Source: Juglans regia
Taxonomy: Eukaryota > Streptophyta > Magnoliopsida > Fagales > Juglandaceae
DNA length: 64,000 bases
Assembly: GCF_001411555.2 (NCBI RefSeq)
Contig: NC_049912.1
Location: 17,902,341-17,966,340 of the forward strand
Direction of reading: 5' to 3'
This document shows positions 1 through 12,037 of the stretch, piece after piece (the stretch's first letter is position 1; each line of letters starts with the position of its first letter). A model generated the notes under the pieces. It had not been told where the DNA came from. It ran no database searches and worked only from the letters and a program-made list of their open reading frames with translations. The position numbers were made by a program, and so were the translations under genes.

Positions 1-211
1 CCACGCTTGCTGCTTCCATCACCGATCATCTAGCTTCAAGCTCTGCTCTCAGTGTTGAGATAAACATTAGAATCTCTCTCTCTGGCTCTCACTCTCTCCA
101 AAATGAATGAAAGCTTGAATTTTTTCTTCTTAGAATATGGGTGTAGAAGTTTGCATGGGTACTATACCGATTCACAGAATATATGGATAAAATTTGTTTA
201 CTTTCTCGGAA

Positions 212-247
<36 letters not shown>

Positions 248-1243
248 TCATCTCCCAAACGCAGGAAAGCACAAATTTTTTATTCTCAATCTGTTCTGTC
301 AACGATTTGGTTTCATTGCCTTTTCTCAAGGTATGACTTGCTATACGAGTACGAGTACTACCAAAAATCGTCGTTTGGATTGAGTTTAGATTTTACTTTG
401 ATTTGGTTTTGGAGAGACATATTTGAATCAACTAGGCTATGTTTCATTTCTCTCCTTAATCTCTTATTTTTAGATAATCTCTTATTTAAGTTTAGACAAT
501 CTCTTATTTTTATTTTACGAATTAATTTATATTTTAGTTTAATTTATAAATTTAGATTAATTTAAAATAGAACTTAGTTATATTACATTATATATGAGGA
601 GATATTACAACTATTAAAAGCTATGAGGATATTATTGATAGTTAGATAAAATATTTAAAATGAATAAAAAGATTAAAAAATATAATATTTAAATGATATG
701 AAGAAAAAATAGATAAGCTGATGTATGGTATATTGTAAAAATCAGTAGTAAAATATAAAAAAGGAGTTTTGGTGATATATTTTAAAAGATAAGATGAATA
801 AGCCATTGTGAGTGCTCTTAGACCTTACTCTTTAGTATGCATAATTATTAATAATATCATGTATTTTATATATGGTTAATGATTTATTATTAATTGATAG
901 TATATATTATTTTATATTTTATATGGTTAATGATAATAAATAAAATGAAAATTACATCTTTATAGTAAATGTTATGTACATGAGCAACATGTGGAGGCAA
1001 TTTCCATTACATTTGACGTTGCTGGTAGACGGAAGTGGGAGATTGATAAGTTTTGAAAGTAAGCGGGTCCACTTTAATGCAATTATTAGTTTTGGGATAC
1101 ATTTTGAATTGAGTGAAAATTCGAGTTGACAAAATATAATTAACCCTATTTGAGCTACCAAGATTTAGGTAGTGATAAGTGTCGAGAATAATAGTGAAAA
1201 AATAATAATAAAATATTATGAAAATACTTGAATTACTCTTAAT
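1..1243. other. Upstream region of RPN2, no gene recognised
   Basis: AT-rich sequence. Short open frames in the first 600 bases run through the CT/CA microsatellite and show no recognisable domain. The first 330 bases are less AT-rich and could be the edge of a neighbouring transcript, but nothing confirms it. A repeat-like block around 560-820 ends in a motif resembling the terminus of a dispersed element, without an identifiable partner end. Confidence 0.5.
212..247. repeat. (TC)n-(CA)n compound microsatellite
   Basis: About twelve TC units pass directly into about six CA units. It lies outside the duplicated part of the window, so there is no second copy to compare. Confidence 0.9.
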
Positions 1244-1579
1244 CAGTGTTGTGAATTTCGTACTGTACCGGCCGGTACAGCTGGTACAGGTACTATATCT
1301 ATTTCGTACCGGCCTCAATTTCGACCAATGTTTTTTTTTTTTTAAACTACAAGCTTATTTTTTAATCCTCAATTCAGACTAAACTATTTATAATTTATAT
1401 ATATATGTATTTATATATAGACTATTATTTTAGAATATAATTTTTATATATAATTTATTTATATATCGACTATTTCGTAATGTTATCCCGAAACTCTATC
1501 TCAAAATGGTATCGATATCGAAATATTTTATTTCAATATCTTGACTGGTACAACGTCCGGTACTATATTCAAAACATTG
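1244..1579. mobile_element. hAT-like MITE
   Basis: A 336-bp element whose ends are imperfect terminal inverted repeats: CAGTGTTGTGAAT at the left and the complement of CAATGTTTTGAAT at the right (11 of 13 match). GTACCGG motifs follow on both sides. It is flanked by CTCTTAAT (1236-1243) and CTCTTGAT (1580-1587), an 8-bp target-site duplication with one mismatch. TIRs starting CAGTG and an 8-bp duplication are typical of the hAT superfamily. There is no transposase frame, so it is non-autonomous. It lies about 320 bp upstream of the RPN2 start codon. Confidence 0.75.
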
Positions 1580-1895
1580 CTCTTGATACCCAAACGTTGC
1601 AGACTCAATTCAAGTCTATTATTTAGCCATTAAATTCCAGAAAATTAATATTTATCTTAATAAAAAAAAAAAAATTTCCACGACAGATCTAAAATACATG
1701 AACAGAGTATCTTGCTGACTTGTTGGGCAAGAAGCTAAAAGAAAATCCGATACATAAAAGCATCAATTTTGTTCTTTTCTTTAGATTCATTCTTTTCCAT
1801 CTTTCGCTCTCTCGTTTCTTCAGTTCTCCGATTAGCTAGGGTTTGGGATCCCCTTTTTCCAAGATTAAATTCTAATAGGTTCTGCGTCGGCAGTC

Positions 1896-4800
1896 ATGGC
1901 AGCGATGATGGTCAGTTCGGCGGGTGGGCTTCTGGCGATGCTGAACGAGACGCACCCGTCGCTCAAGCTACACGCGCTCTCCAACCTCAACAATCTGGTC
2001 GACAACTTTTGGCCTGAGATCTCCACCAGCGTTCCTGTCATGTACACTCTCTCTTTCGCTGATCATTTTCTGTAATTTCTCTATTTTTTTAGTAGGGTTT
2101 CGGTTCTCGCTGCGGTTGATCCGTTTGTTTTTGTTGAGAAGTTGCGAGAGAGAAATAAAACAACCTATAAATTAATGAACTGTGCTTTCGACATTGTTCT
2201 GTTGCAACGTGGTGGAAGAGAATATAAATCGGGGGCTTAAATCTCGGGTTTACATTAATTCCTTTATTCTAATTTCTGGGGAAGAAGGATATTTTTCTTG
2301 TTCTTGTTATAAAAGTAGGGTTTCTTTCCGTAAGGGAAGGAATTGGGTTTCGTATTTTTTGTAGATTTTGATTGTCTTTTGGGAAGTGACCGGGGGAAAC
2401 TCATTAGATGGAAGGGATATTCTAATGGTTGAAGACCTAAACCTAACAGGAAATTCCTAGTTTTTTCATGCTACATGTGCTGTAACTGATGTTTGGTAAT
2501 TTATTGACCAATTCATTTAGTTGTTTGGGTATGCTGGAAAGTAACTTCGTCAATTAATAGTAATGGAAGTAGTGATACCGATACCCAAGTCTTTTGAGGT
2601 TTGATTGGTTCCATATATTAGGTTGCCGGTTCCCCCAATGAAAGATTTACATTAAGTGTTTTCTCTAATTTATCTCTACGGTTTCTTTTTTTATTGCGAG
2701 TTCTTATTATTATAGAGCATTTTGAAGGATGGATATTTTTCTCAAATGCAAAATTATCCTATTTTTGCTAGTGGAGCTAAGAAGAATAATTAAAAAAGAA
2801 ATGAAAAATGATTTATTGGTATGTGTAGTGTGACTGCAGGATTCATGAAAATCATCTCCCGCTCTTTAGTATTCCTTTGTTTTAATTCCCTCTGACATCA
2901 TTTTGGATTTTTAGACATCATCTTTATATTAAATTACTGACTCAACTTGCATTAAAATTGCTGTATACACTGCCTGAAAGGTTTAATTGTAAAACTATTA
3001 ATAATTGACAAAAAGTAGAGACATCTTTGATTTAGGTAATGAGGCAAGTATATTCTTGGACCATGATCTTGATTATCACACTTAAGTGATGGAATATAAT
3101 CTCCCAGATATACTTTTGTGCAATTGCATTGATAATTTCAACAAGTGATGACCGATTCTTAATTTTTCTCTTTTACATTGATTAAAAACTTATGATTTGG
3201 TGTTTGGAATATTACTACTTGTGCAGGTAGATGGTTTTTGCTATCATTGATTGATTAATGGGTATGGATTAGGGCGTAGGATGAGGCTTTCTTAGAAACT
3301 GTAGTACATGTGCAGTAATTGACATGTGCAATCTTTCCTACAATGTATGCTTGGTTATATGGGGAGAACTAACTAACTTTTTCAATTACTATTAATGGAA
3401 ACAATGATATTTAATCCTCCGGTTTGATTTTTATTTTATTTTTTGCATCAATCTCAAGAATTTGAGATCGTGAGTAGGTTGTGATCTCGCTAACGAGATG
3501 TTAAAAATATGAACATATTAATCTATGAAAATAACATTTGGACTTATAAAAAAAGGAGATGAACATGTAGAGACCACCTTCCATACTGCTGCAATCTGTG
3601 GTTTCCATATAATCCTCTTCAATTGGCAAAGAGGCCCACCATTCTTCTGTGATACCCAAGACATCCCAACTTCGCTGACAAAGTTATTCCATAAGGTATT
3701 GGCAATCTCACAATGGAGTAAGAGGTTGTCAACTGATTCCCTGCTCTTCTTGCCCAATCTCTCAGTTTCCTAACAAGAAAGTTGCAATAGCTGTTTCTTT
3801 TAATAGCTCTCTGTCATCATATCTAAAAGGCATGGATTTCAATATAATAAAGCATCTTGAAGCGTGGATTTTGCACTGGCTGCTAACCTTACGCACAGTC
3901 TAATTCTTCTTCTCAGTACACTAACAGACCTAGGAAAGAAGTTACCAAAAATAGAAAGATATAAAGTTGAGATAAGATTTATCAGTACGTGGAGTGTGGC
4001 AGCAATAGTTATAAAAATGGGCTCTGCACTGTAATGTGACTTCATCCTAATTCCCCTTGAAATCTTTTTGGCCTTTAATTCTGCATCATTAAAACAAATC
4101 AGTGGTCCTAGTATTTAAGTTGCTCACCCCCAATAAATTGCATCAATGGACAAGAAATCCTTACTTGGGGGGATGAGGCAATTTAAATGCTTGGACCATG
4201 ATTAATATTTACACCATTTTGATCGATTAATATAATGTGTGGCATTTTTTCAGCAATTACATTGTCCCTGTTTGTTGCATAGATTGTTCAACCACTTTAA
4301 CAAGTTCATTAACTTTCAATTTGATATTTCTTGGCTTTTGATTTGATGTTAGGCATCTCGTCTCTTATAGCTTAATAAGGGTATGAATTTTTTCTTAATT
4401 GACAATTATGATTCATTGTTGCAGAGAAAGTTTGTATGAAGACGAAGAATTTGACCAACATCAGAGACAACTTGCTGCACTGCTTGTGTCAAAGGTAGAA
4501 TGCTTTTGTTGGTCCCTTTTTTTTTTTTCCAATTAACAACTATTTTTCAGCACCCTCTACATTGATATGATTGCCACCATGACTTCCAATTCTCTAGTTT
4601 CTAGACTTGAAAGATTTTTGCTCTTTTTCTTCCCCTTGCTAGTTGGGTGTTTCCTTGCATTTAATAAATAGCATTTAACCCTTAGGGTTTGGCTCAAGTG
4701 GTAAAAGCCTTTGGCTTGGGAATATGCTCCCCCCAGGTCTAAGGTTCAAATCCCCCTGGGTGCAAACAATCTCTAAGGGCTATCGGACGAGGGGAATTTC

Positions 4801-7800
4801 CCCTTGAATTACCATAGGTGCACTTGCAGAAAACTCCTTGCCAAGGGCCTGTGCACCCCCAAGATTAGTCGGGATGCTGTTCCCGGACACCTGGTGCCAA
4901 TCAAAATATAAATAGCATTACTTGTAAGAAAACGTAGGCCCCGTTTGTTTATACAAATCATCTCAACTCATCTAATCATTACAAATTTTTCAAACTCCCA
5001 CACAATTTAATAAACAATTCAACTTTTTTAAATCCCTAAACAAAAATAATATTAAAAAATTATGTTCTAACAATATTTTATTCAACTTTCAACTCTTATC
5101 TCATATCATCTCATCACATCTCATTTGTGTAACTAAACGAGGGCGTAGTCTTCTAAAATGAGATCCTTTGGTTCCAGATCCATTAGGATGGAAAAAGACT
5201 ACTGGAAATACTTAAAACTGTTTCAAACTTCAAGTTGCTGTAATTTCTTTCTCGATTTATTAGTAGCTAATCAGAGAATTCTATAACTAGTAATTAGACT
5301 AATATAACATATAGGTTTTGGAAGTTGTCTGATGTTATATGTTGAACATATATATTTCATTTATTCGTTTTACTGCTTGAATATTTAGTTTCTACTTGCT
5401 CATTAACATGGAAGTTCCTTTTCTCTCAGGTTTTCTATTACTTGAGCGAGCTTAACGATGCACTATCGTATGCCTTGGGAGCCGGTTCTTTATTTGACGT
5501 GTCAGAAGATTCTGATTATGTTCATACGCTTCTTGGTATGAGTGACCATGTTAAATTAGAAAATATCAATGTAATTTAATTGTTGATCATAATATTCAAT
5601 TATCTTCGGAGGTTGAAATTGTATGCTTGTTTGAGAATTTTGAAGTAATTATCTTGCATTTAATTAACCCCTAGGGGTTGGCTCAAGTTGTAAGGGCCTT
5701 GGTCTTGGGAGTATGCTCCCCCATTGGTCTAAGGTTTGAACCCTTGGGTGCAAACAATTTCTAGGGGTCACTTTCCCTTGATGAAAGGTTGATGCTTTAT
5801 TACAGTGTGGGAGTGTTTTACGTGGGTCTAGGGTTTAACTTCTGGGATCCCTTTTCATAAAAAAAAAAAAAATTACATTTAATTTAATTTTGGTTCTTAT
5901 CCACAGCTAAAGCTATAGATGAATATGCCAGTTTGAAGACGAAGGCAGCAGAATCAAATGATTCAGCAGCAAAGGTGGACCCTAGGTTGGAGGCAATTGT
6001 GGAGAGGATGCTGGATAAGTAAACCCATACCCATTTCTCCGAATTGAAAGTAACACCTTGGATATTTAAGCTAATTTAAAATTTCTTATTTAGGTGTATT
6101 GCTGATGGAAAATACCCGCAAGCTATGGGGATTGCAATTGAATGCCGGCGATTGGATAAACTTGAGGAAGCAATCACAAAGAGTGATAATGTTCAAGGGA
6201 CTTTATCTTATTGCATTAATGTCTCTCATTCCTTTGTTAATCTTAGAGAATATCGGCGTGAGGTAAGTATTGTTGTTCTAGCTCACTGGATATTTATAGC
6301 TGTTTTTTTAGTACTGGTATTTGACCTCTATTCTCAGTCCAAGGCGATGAGTGACAGACGTTAATCCTTGTTTGATTGTCCTGACAGGTACTTCGTCTCC
6401 TTGTTCAAGTATATCAAAAGCTGCCTTCTCCTGATTATTTGAGTATATGTCAGTGTCTCATGTTCTTGGATGAGCCTGAAGCCGTTGCAAGTATATTGGA
6501 AAAGCTTCTTCGCTCAGAAAATAAAGATGAAGCTCTCTTGGCATTTCAAATAGCCTTTGATCTTGTAGAAAATGAACACCAAGCATTTCTCTTAAGTGTG
6601 AGAGATCGCCTTTCAATTCCCAAGACTAAACCTTCTGAACCAGTGCAGCCTGGACCCGCTGAACCTGATTCTTCGCAGAATGAAAATTCCACAGCTCCAG
6701 AGGATGTTCAAATGAGTGATGGGAGTTCTCCGTCTAATTTGAATGTGCATGAAACCGATCCAAAAGAAGTAATATATGCAGAGAGGCTGACTAAAATCAA
6801 GGGAATTTTGTCAGGAGAGACGTCAATACAGTTGACTCTTCAATTCTTATACAGTCATAACAAGTGAGGCAGTTGCTTTCTGTATTTCATTTACTTAGTT
6901 TTCAAAAACCCCTAGGGGTTGGCTCAAGTGGTAAAGGCCTTGGGCTTGAGGGTATGCTCTCCTAGGTCTAAGGTTTAAATCACCTTGGGTGCAAACAATC
7001 TCTAGGGGCCATCAGACTGGGGGATTTCCCCTTGAAATTACCCAAGGTGCATTTATGGGAAACTCCTTGCCGAGGGCATGTGCACCCTTGGGATTAGTCG
7101 GGATGTTGTTCTCGGACACCCGGTGTCAATCAAAAACTTAGTTTTCAAATGCTATTTTGGTCCCTTAGAAACAAAATTTTGATTAGGTCCTTACTAAGTT
7201 GACTTCAATTTGCAATACAGATCAGATCTTCTCATCCTCAAGACAATAAAGCAGTCAGTCGAGATGAGAAATAGTGTCTGTCATAGTGCAACGATTTATG
7301 CTAATGCAGTTATGCATGCTGGAACAACTGTGGATACATTTCTGAGGGAGAATCTAGTGAGTCAGATTTTGCTTCGTCCTGGATTTTTTATTTTATGATG
7401 CTCTATGTTCTGTTATTTATACTTAACCCTGTGTAACCCTGAAATTCAGGACTGGTTGAGCAGAGCCACAAATTGGGCTAAATTTAGTGCAACTGCTGGT
7501 CTTGGTGTTATTCACAGAGGCCACCTCCAACAGGGGAGGTCACTGATGGCACCATACTTGCCTCAGGGTGGGGCTGGTGGTGGTGGCAGTCCTTACTCGG
7601 AAGGTGGAGCTCTCTATGCTTTGGGTCTTATTCATGCAAACCATGGTGAGGGCATCAAACAATTCCTTCGCGAAAGCCTACGCAGTACTAATGTGGAGGT
7701 ACTTTAAAACAATGGTTTTTCTTCTCATAGCCAAGGAATTGTAGTTGCCAAAGAAGTTTATATTGGGGTTTTGGGTGCAGGTTATTCAACATGGTGCATG

Positions 7801-10123
7801 CTTAGGTCTTGGTTTGGCGGCTCTAGGAACTGCTGATGAGGAGATTTATGATGACATTAAAAATGTGCTCTACACTGATGGTGCTGTTGCTGGTGAAGCT
7901 GCTGGCATCAGTATGGGTTTACTCATGGTTGGAACTGCAAGTGAGAAGGCAAGTGAGATGCTAGCTTATGCACACGAGACACAACACGAGAAGATCATAC
8001 GGTAAAGTCTTATTTAGTGATCTGGATGTCGAACTGAGTCTTCTCTGTACATGGTTTTTACTCTTTTTAATATGGTTATTGGATGTTGCAGGGGTTTAGC
8101 ATTGGGAACAGCCCTCACGGTCTATGGAAGAGAAGAAGAAGCAGACACCCTAATTGAGCAGATGACTCGTGATCAGGATCCTATATTGCGCTATGGTGGT
8201 ATGTATGCATTGGCGCTGGCCTATAGCGGAACAGCAAACAACAAAGCCATTCGACAGCTGCTACACTTTGCTGTATCAGATGTGAGTGATGATGTCAGGA
8301 GGACTGCTGTTCTTGCACTTGGGTTTGTCCTGTACTCTGAGCCAGAGCAGGTTGGTTCCTTCTTGTTTCTTCCTTGCTATTTTGCCTGTTTGCTTTTTTT
8401 TTTCCCTTTTTGTTTTTGCTTTGTCACTTTCAATGCAACGTGATGCAAGTCTCTTGCTCCTCTTCTTTGAATAGCTCATCTGCCTTTGTTTTTTCTTCTT
8501 AGCTTTTTCTTTTGTGCTGCTTTTTTGTTTTTAAATTCTTACATTTTTTGTGGGTTATCTGCAGACTCCGCGAATTGTCTCCCTACTGTCTGAATCTTAC
8601 AACCCTCACGTTCGATATGGTGCAGCCCTTGCAGTGGGCATTTCTTGTGCTGGAACTGGCCTGAGTGAGGCTATATCTTTGCTAGAGCCTTTGACATCAG
8701 ATGTTGTTGATTTTGTTCGTCAAGGTGCCCTTATTGCAATGGCCATGGTTATGGTCCAGATTAGTGAAGCCAGTGATTCACGTGTTGGAACCTTCAGGTA
8801 TTGTGTTATTATTTTTTATGTTTTTCATAAACATTTATTTTCTTATTATGTCTGATATCTCCTTAATTCTAGGCGGCAATTGGAAAAAATAATTCTTGAT
8901 AAGCATGAAGATACCATGAGCAAGATGGGTGCAATCTTGGCCTCTGGAATTCTTGATGCAGGTGGAAGGAATGTAACCATAAGGTTGCTTTCCAAGACAA
9001 AACATGATAAAGTCACTGCAGTTGTTGGTCTAGCTGTTTTCAGCCAGTTTTGGTATTGGTATCCCCTTATTTATTTCATAAGCTTGTCGTTCTCACCCAC
9101 TGCTTTCATTGGACTGAATTATGACTTGAAAGTTCCAAAGTTTGAGTTCTTATCACATGCAAAGCCATCACTTTTTGAATATCCCAAACCAACGACTGCG
9201 CCCACAACTACTTCTGCTGTAAAACTGCCCACTGCGGTTCTGTCAACCTCAGCAAAGGCCAAAGCGAGGGCAAAGAAAGAAGCTGATCAGAAGGCTAATG
9301 CTGAGAAGGCTTCTGGGGCAGAGCCTTCATCTGTTGGTCAAAGTAGTGGGAAAGGAAAATCATCTAGCGAGAAGGATGGGGACTCAATGCAGGTAATCAT
9401 CACCCCTACTTCATTGCTACTTTTACCTGCAGTTGTTCAATAAATTTAAAGGTGCGAAGATAGAATTGAAAACTTCTCTTGGATCTTTCATGCATAATAT
9501 GTGCTTTTGTGACCAAAAAGCAATGATGTGTGCTTTTGTGATATATGGGTATTGGTGGTTGAAGCTGTTTCATTGTTAATACCAAGTTGGTCAATATGCA
9601 GAGGGCCGTTATGGTTGGAGTTGTTTTATTTTGGGTCCAGAAATTGTATATATAGGAGGTTCTCAAGGAAAAGAGACCGCGAGTGAGACCCTAATGAGAA
9701 AAAGAAGCAAATGATAGAGAGCCAGACTCAATTACTTGGGACAGTTTGTTAGTTTTTGGCATATCACATAATTATCATCTCATACGTTTGATTTGGCAGG
9801 TTGATGGCCCACCAGAGAAGAAATCGGAGCCGGAGTTGTCTTATGAGATTCTGACCAACCCTGCCAGAGTAGTTCCTGCACAGGAAAAGTTCATTAAATA
9901 TCTAGAAGAAGGCAGATATGTGCCAGTGAAATTGGCACCTTCTGGCTTTGTTCTTCTTAGAGACTTGCGTCCAACTGAACCCGAGGTACTTAGCCTTACA
10001 GACACGCCGGCAACTGCAGCATCACCTGCTGGTGGAGCAGCAACAGGACAGCAAGGTTCTGCATCAGCCATGGCAGTTGATGAGGAACCTCAGCCACCTC
10101 AGGCTTTCGAGTATGCCGCATGA
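1896..10123 (+). CDS. RPN2: 26S proteasome regulatory subunit RPN2 (PSMD1-type), complete
   Basis: RPN2 is the large scaffold of the 19S base: it contacts the ATPase ring and docks the ubiquitin receptor RPN13. Thirteen exons join in frame: 1896-2041, 4425-4494, 5430-5535, 5907-6018, 6094-6262, 6388-6863, 7221-7356, 7450-7698, 7781-8001, 8092-8350, 8565-8797, 8873-9392, 9800-10123. They total 3021 bases, or 1006 residues, the usual plant RPN2 length. All introns read GT-AG. The N-terminal helical part spans about residues 1-400. Alanine/glycine-rich proteasome/cyclosome repeats follow at about 405-770 (for example [50 protein letters not shown]). A lysine/alanine-rich charged stretch lies at about 850-880. 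The C-terminus carries [17 protein letters not shown]. The start is the first ATG, at the conserved [14 protein letters not shown] motif. Introns carry three SINEs, one MITE and one LINE remnant. No lesion is seen. Confidence 0.97.
3518..3780 (-). mobile_element. LINE (L1-type) remnant in RPN2 intron 1
   Basis: Read on minus, the frame contains [20 protein letters not shown], then [11 protein letters not shown] and [10 protein letters not shown]. This is the zinc-finger-like region found at the C-terminus of plant L1 reverse transcriptases (the zf-RVT pattern ESVDHLLLHC...LW). No upstream reverse transcriptase is present, so it is a short 5'-truncated relic inserted antisense to RPN2. Confidence 0.75.
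4676..4907 (+). mobile_element. tRNA-derived SINE in RPN2 intron 2
   Basis: A 232-bp element whose head resembles a tRNA gene: A-box-like TGGCTCAAGTGG and B-box-like GGTTCAAATCC at the usual spacing. It is flanked by a perfect 12-bp target-site duplication, ATAAATAGCATT (4664-4675 and 4908-4919). The body ends in a CGGACACC..GGTGCCAATCAAAA tail. Same strand as RPN2. Confidence 0.88.
4937..5144. mobile_element. Tourist/PIF-Harbinger-like MITE in RPN2 intron 2
   Basis: Terminal inverted repeats GGCCCCGTTTGTTTATAC and the complement of GTAACTAAACGAGGGC enclose an AT-rich core with repeated TCATCTCA motifs. It is related to the better-preserved element at 58805-59003. There is no coding capacity. 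Confidence 0.65.
5666..5872 (+). mobile_element. tRNA-derived SINE, variant with poly-A tail, RPN2 intron 3
   Basis: The same tRNA-like head as the SINE at 4676 (TGGCTCAAGTTG A-box-like, GGTTTGAACCC B-box-like). About 100 bases in, the 3' half becomes a different sequence ending in a run of 14 A. Flanks are TTGCATTTAATT (5654-5665) and TTACATTTAATT (5873-5884), a 12-bp duplication with one mismatch. Confidence 0.82.
6907..7135 (+). mobile_element. tRNA-derived SINE in RPN2 intron 6
   Basis: A 229-bp member of the same family as 4676-4907, with the same head and the same CGGACACCCGGTGTCAATCAAAA tail. It is flanked by a perfect 14-bp duplication ACTTAGTTTTCAAA (6893-6906 and 7136-7149). Same strand as the host gene. 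Confidence 0.88.
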
Positions 10124-10972
10124 TTTTGGCTTCGATCCACTTTGTTCATTCGGTGGTGAGTTTATTTAGTGGTCTTTGAGAAACTATGATGCTCTTTAAT
10201 CGAAGAAGAAAAATTGTGCCAGTAATTAGTCAGGTGACATGTATTGGAGTTAAATTATTCGGAAAAAAGAGCGACATGAAGTCTTTCAAGTTTTTTAATA
10301 TGCCCTTTTCTTTTGATTTTTGATTTTATTTTATTTTTGGAACTAACGTCTTATGTTTACAATTTGAACCATCTGTATTATTATGGTTAATTAAGTTTAG
10401 AATTTTGTGAGTTTATTTTAGTTCAAAAAAAAAAAAAAAAAACTCCAAATCAAAAAAAAGAAAAGAAAAGAAATTATAATGCAAAGTATAATGAGTATAC
10501 CAAATGTTTTCCATCACATACAGCTAGCTGTAAAGCATTTAAAGATTCCCCCAATATTTCAAATTAAAAATAAAAAAAATAAAAAAAGAAAAGGAAAAGG
10601 AATGGATTAAAGCACTAACCAATTCCACTATCCATCCCACTTCCAAACTTCAACTCATTAACTAAAGCCCCCCACTAGCAATATATATCATCTCTCCAAA
10701 AGACAGATCCATTAACACCAGAATCTCCAAATGCTTAAAAGGTTCTGCACAATTCTCCACATAATAGAGATGGATATGTTTACATATGAAATCTACTTAT
10801 TTAATATGGGTTCACATTGCTCACTGGCAAAATTAAATTAAATATGGTATAATTCATATATTGTTTTATTGTCTCTCTCTAATTATGAAAGTAAAAAATT
10901 TCTTCCTTAATTTTTAAGTCATTATTCTCTTATCATCTCTTGATTTGATATCAAATAATTGGTATCATTTTC
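10124..10972. other. RPN2 3' UTR and intergenic, no further gene
   Basis: The first 300 or so bases after the RPN2 stop are probably its 3' UTR. No clear AATAAA was picked out. An A-run at about 10423-10441 and AT-rich low-complexity sequence follow. No coding frame has recognisable content. Confidence 0.5.
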
Positions 10973-11517
10973 GGGGTGTAAATCGGGTTGGTGAATTTTC
11001 GATCTATCATTTTCCTCAGACCGAACATCTATAAGGATCGGATCGGATCAAAAGCTATTGATCCGGTCCGGTCCGATAGTTGTCAATCAGTTCGGTCTGA
11101 CCTAATTATTTTATTATTTTTTTTTATCTTTTTTTTTTCCAAATAAATTACTAAAAAATTATTTAAATTACTAAATTAAATTTAAATAAATTATTAATGT
11201 AGGTTAAGTAACTAACTCATTAAAACAAATGTATTTTACTATAATTATATTTATGATGTCAATAGTTACTATTTACTAATTTAGACTTTACTCTTTAGCA
11301 TGCGTAATTATCAATAATGTCATACATTTTATATATAGTTAATAAATATCAAATAATTTCATTGTACAAAAATTATTCATATTTGCTTGTAACTTAGGTA
11401 TTTAAAAAAATTACCTAATTATTTTAATTAAGTGTAAATAGTAGAATATGTATGAATGTATGATGTATTAATTATTTACATGTAATGACATAGACTAACA
11501 TGATTTATTATTTATTA
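10973..11517. mobile_element. Truncated hAT-like dispersed repeat (copy A)
   Basis: Starts GGGGTGTAAATCGGG, followed by GATCCGGTCCGGTCCG blocks and AT-rich sequence. The intact counterpart at 38233-39010 ends in the complement of TAGGGCTGTAAATAATTCGG, so the two ends share an inverted GTGTAAAT/CTGTAAAT motif. Here the right part is missing and is replaced by 33 bases (11518-11550) not found in copy B. No target duplication could be identified, so the superfamily is tentative. Confidence 0.5.
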
Positions 11518-11550
11518 ATAGTTCAACCATATTACAACCTGTACAACCAT

Positions 11551-12031
11551 CAACCATTGGTTTTTCTCCAACCACGACAGCCACGTTGGTTTCCAACAAC
11601 ATTACCCCATGCATGCTTTACGTACGAAGAGGAATCAATTATTTTTATATTTTATTTTTCTTTTTTAAAAAAAAATTAAAAAAAATATTTGTTTATGAAA
11701 TGATATTATTATATTATTGTATAAAGAGTAAGGAGAGTCTCACAATGAGGCTTTGTTGGCTCCTAAACTCAGCAGAGAAGAAACAAGGAAGAAGACATTA
11801 TTGCTTTTGCAGTCTTTTTCATTATCCAACCTGTACGTACAGACTTGCAGAAAAAATTGGATATGTGCAATGAATCAGTGATAAAAAGACACCAACGAGA
11901 GACCAGTGGGGCAGGATCACCAAAATCTGATGAAAGATGTAATCACTAATCAGAAAGGCCAAGGTTTCTCAGACTCAGAGAGGAAAAAACAAAACATAAG
12001 ACAAAAAGCAAAATATGCAGAGGGGGTCATC
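11551..12031. other. Intergenic between convergent RPN2 and KRP
   Basis: No recognisable gene. A short plus-strand open frame at 11586-11873 is AT-rich, resembles no known protein to me and runs through an A/T-run. The two neighbouring genes are transcribed towards this stretch. Confidence 0.5.
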
Positions 12032-12037
12032 TTTATT
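12032..12037 (-). terminator. Probable KRP polyadenylation signal
   Basis: AATAAA on the minus strand, about 440 bases past the KRP stop codon, within a transcribed-looking 3' region. Confidence 0.45.

Noticed and set aside
103..565. Overlapping short open frames near the left edge
   Set aside because: They run through a CT/CA microsatellite in all three frames and have no domain. Low-complexity translation is the simplest reading.
4676..4760. A functional tRNA gene
   Set aside because: A- and B-box-like motifs are present, but the sequence does not fold as a clean tRNA by eye, recurs three times with target duplications and continues into a SINE body.
11586..11873. Small gene between RPN2 and KRP
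   Set aside because: The 95-codon frame crosses A/T runs and has no recognisable motif. It is conserved in copy B only because the whole region is.
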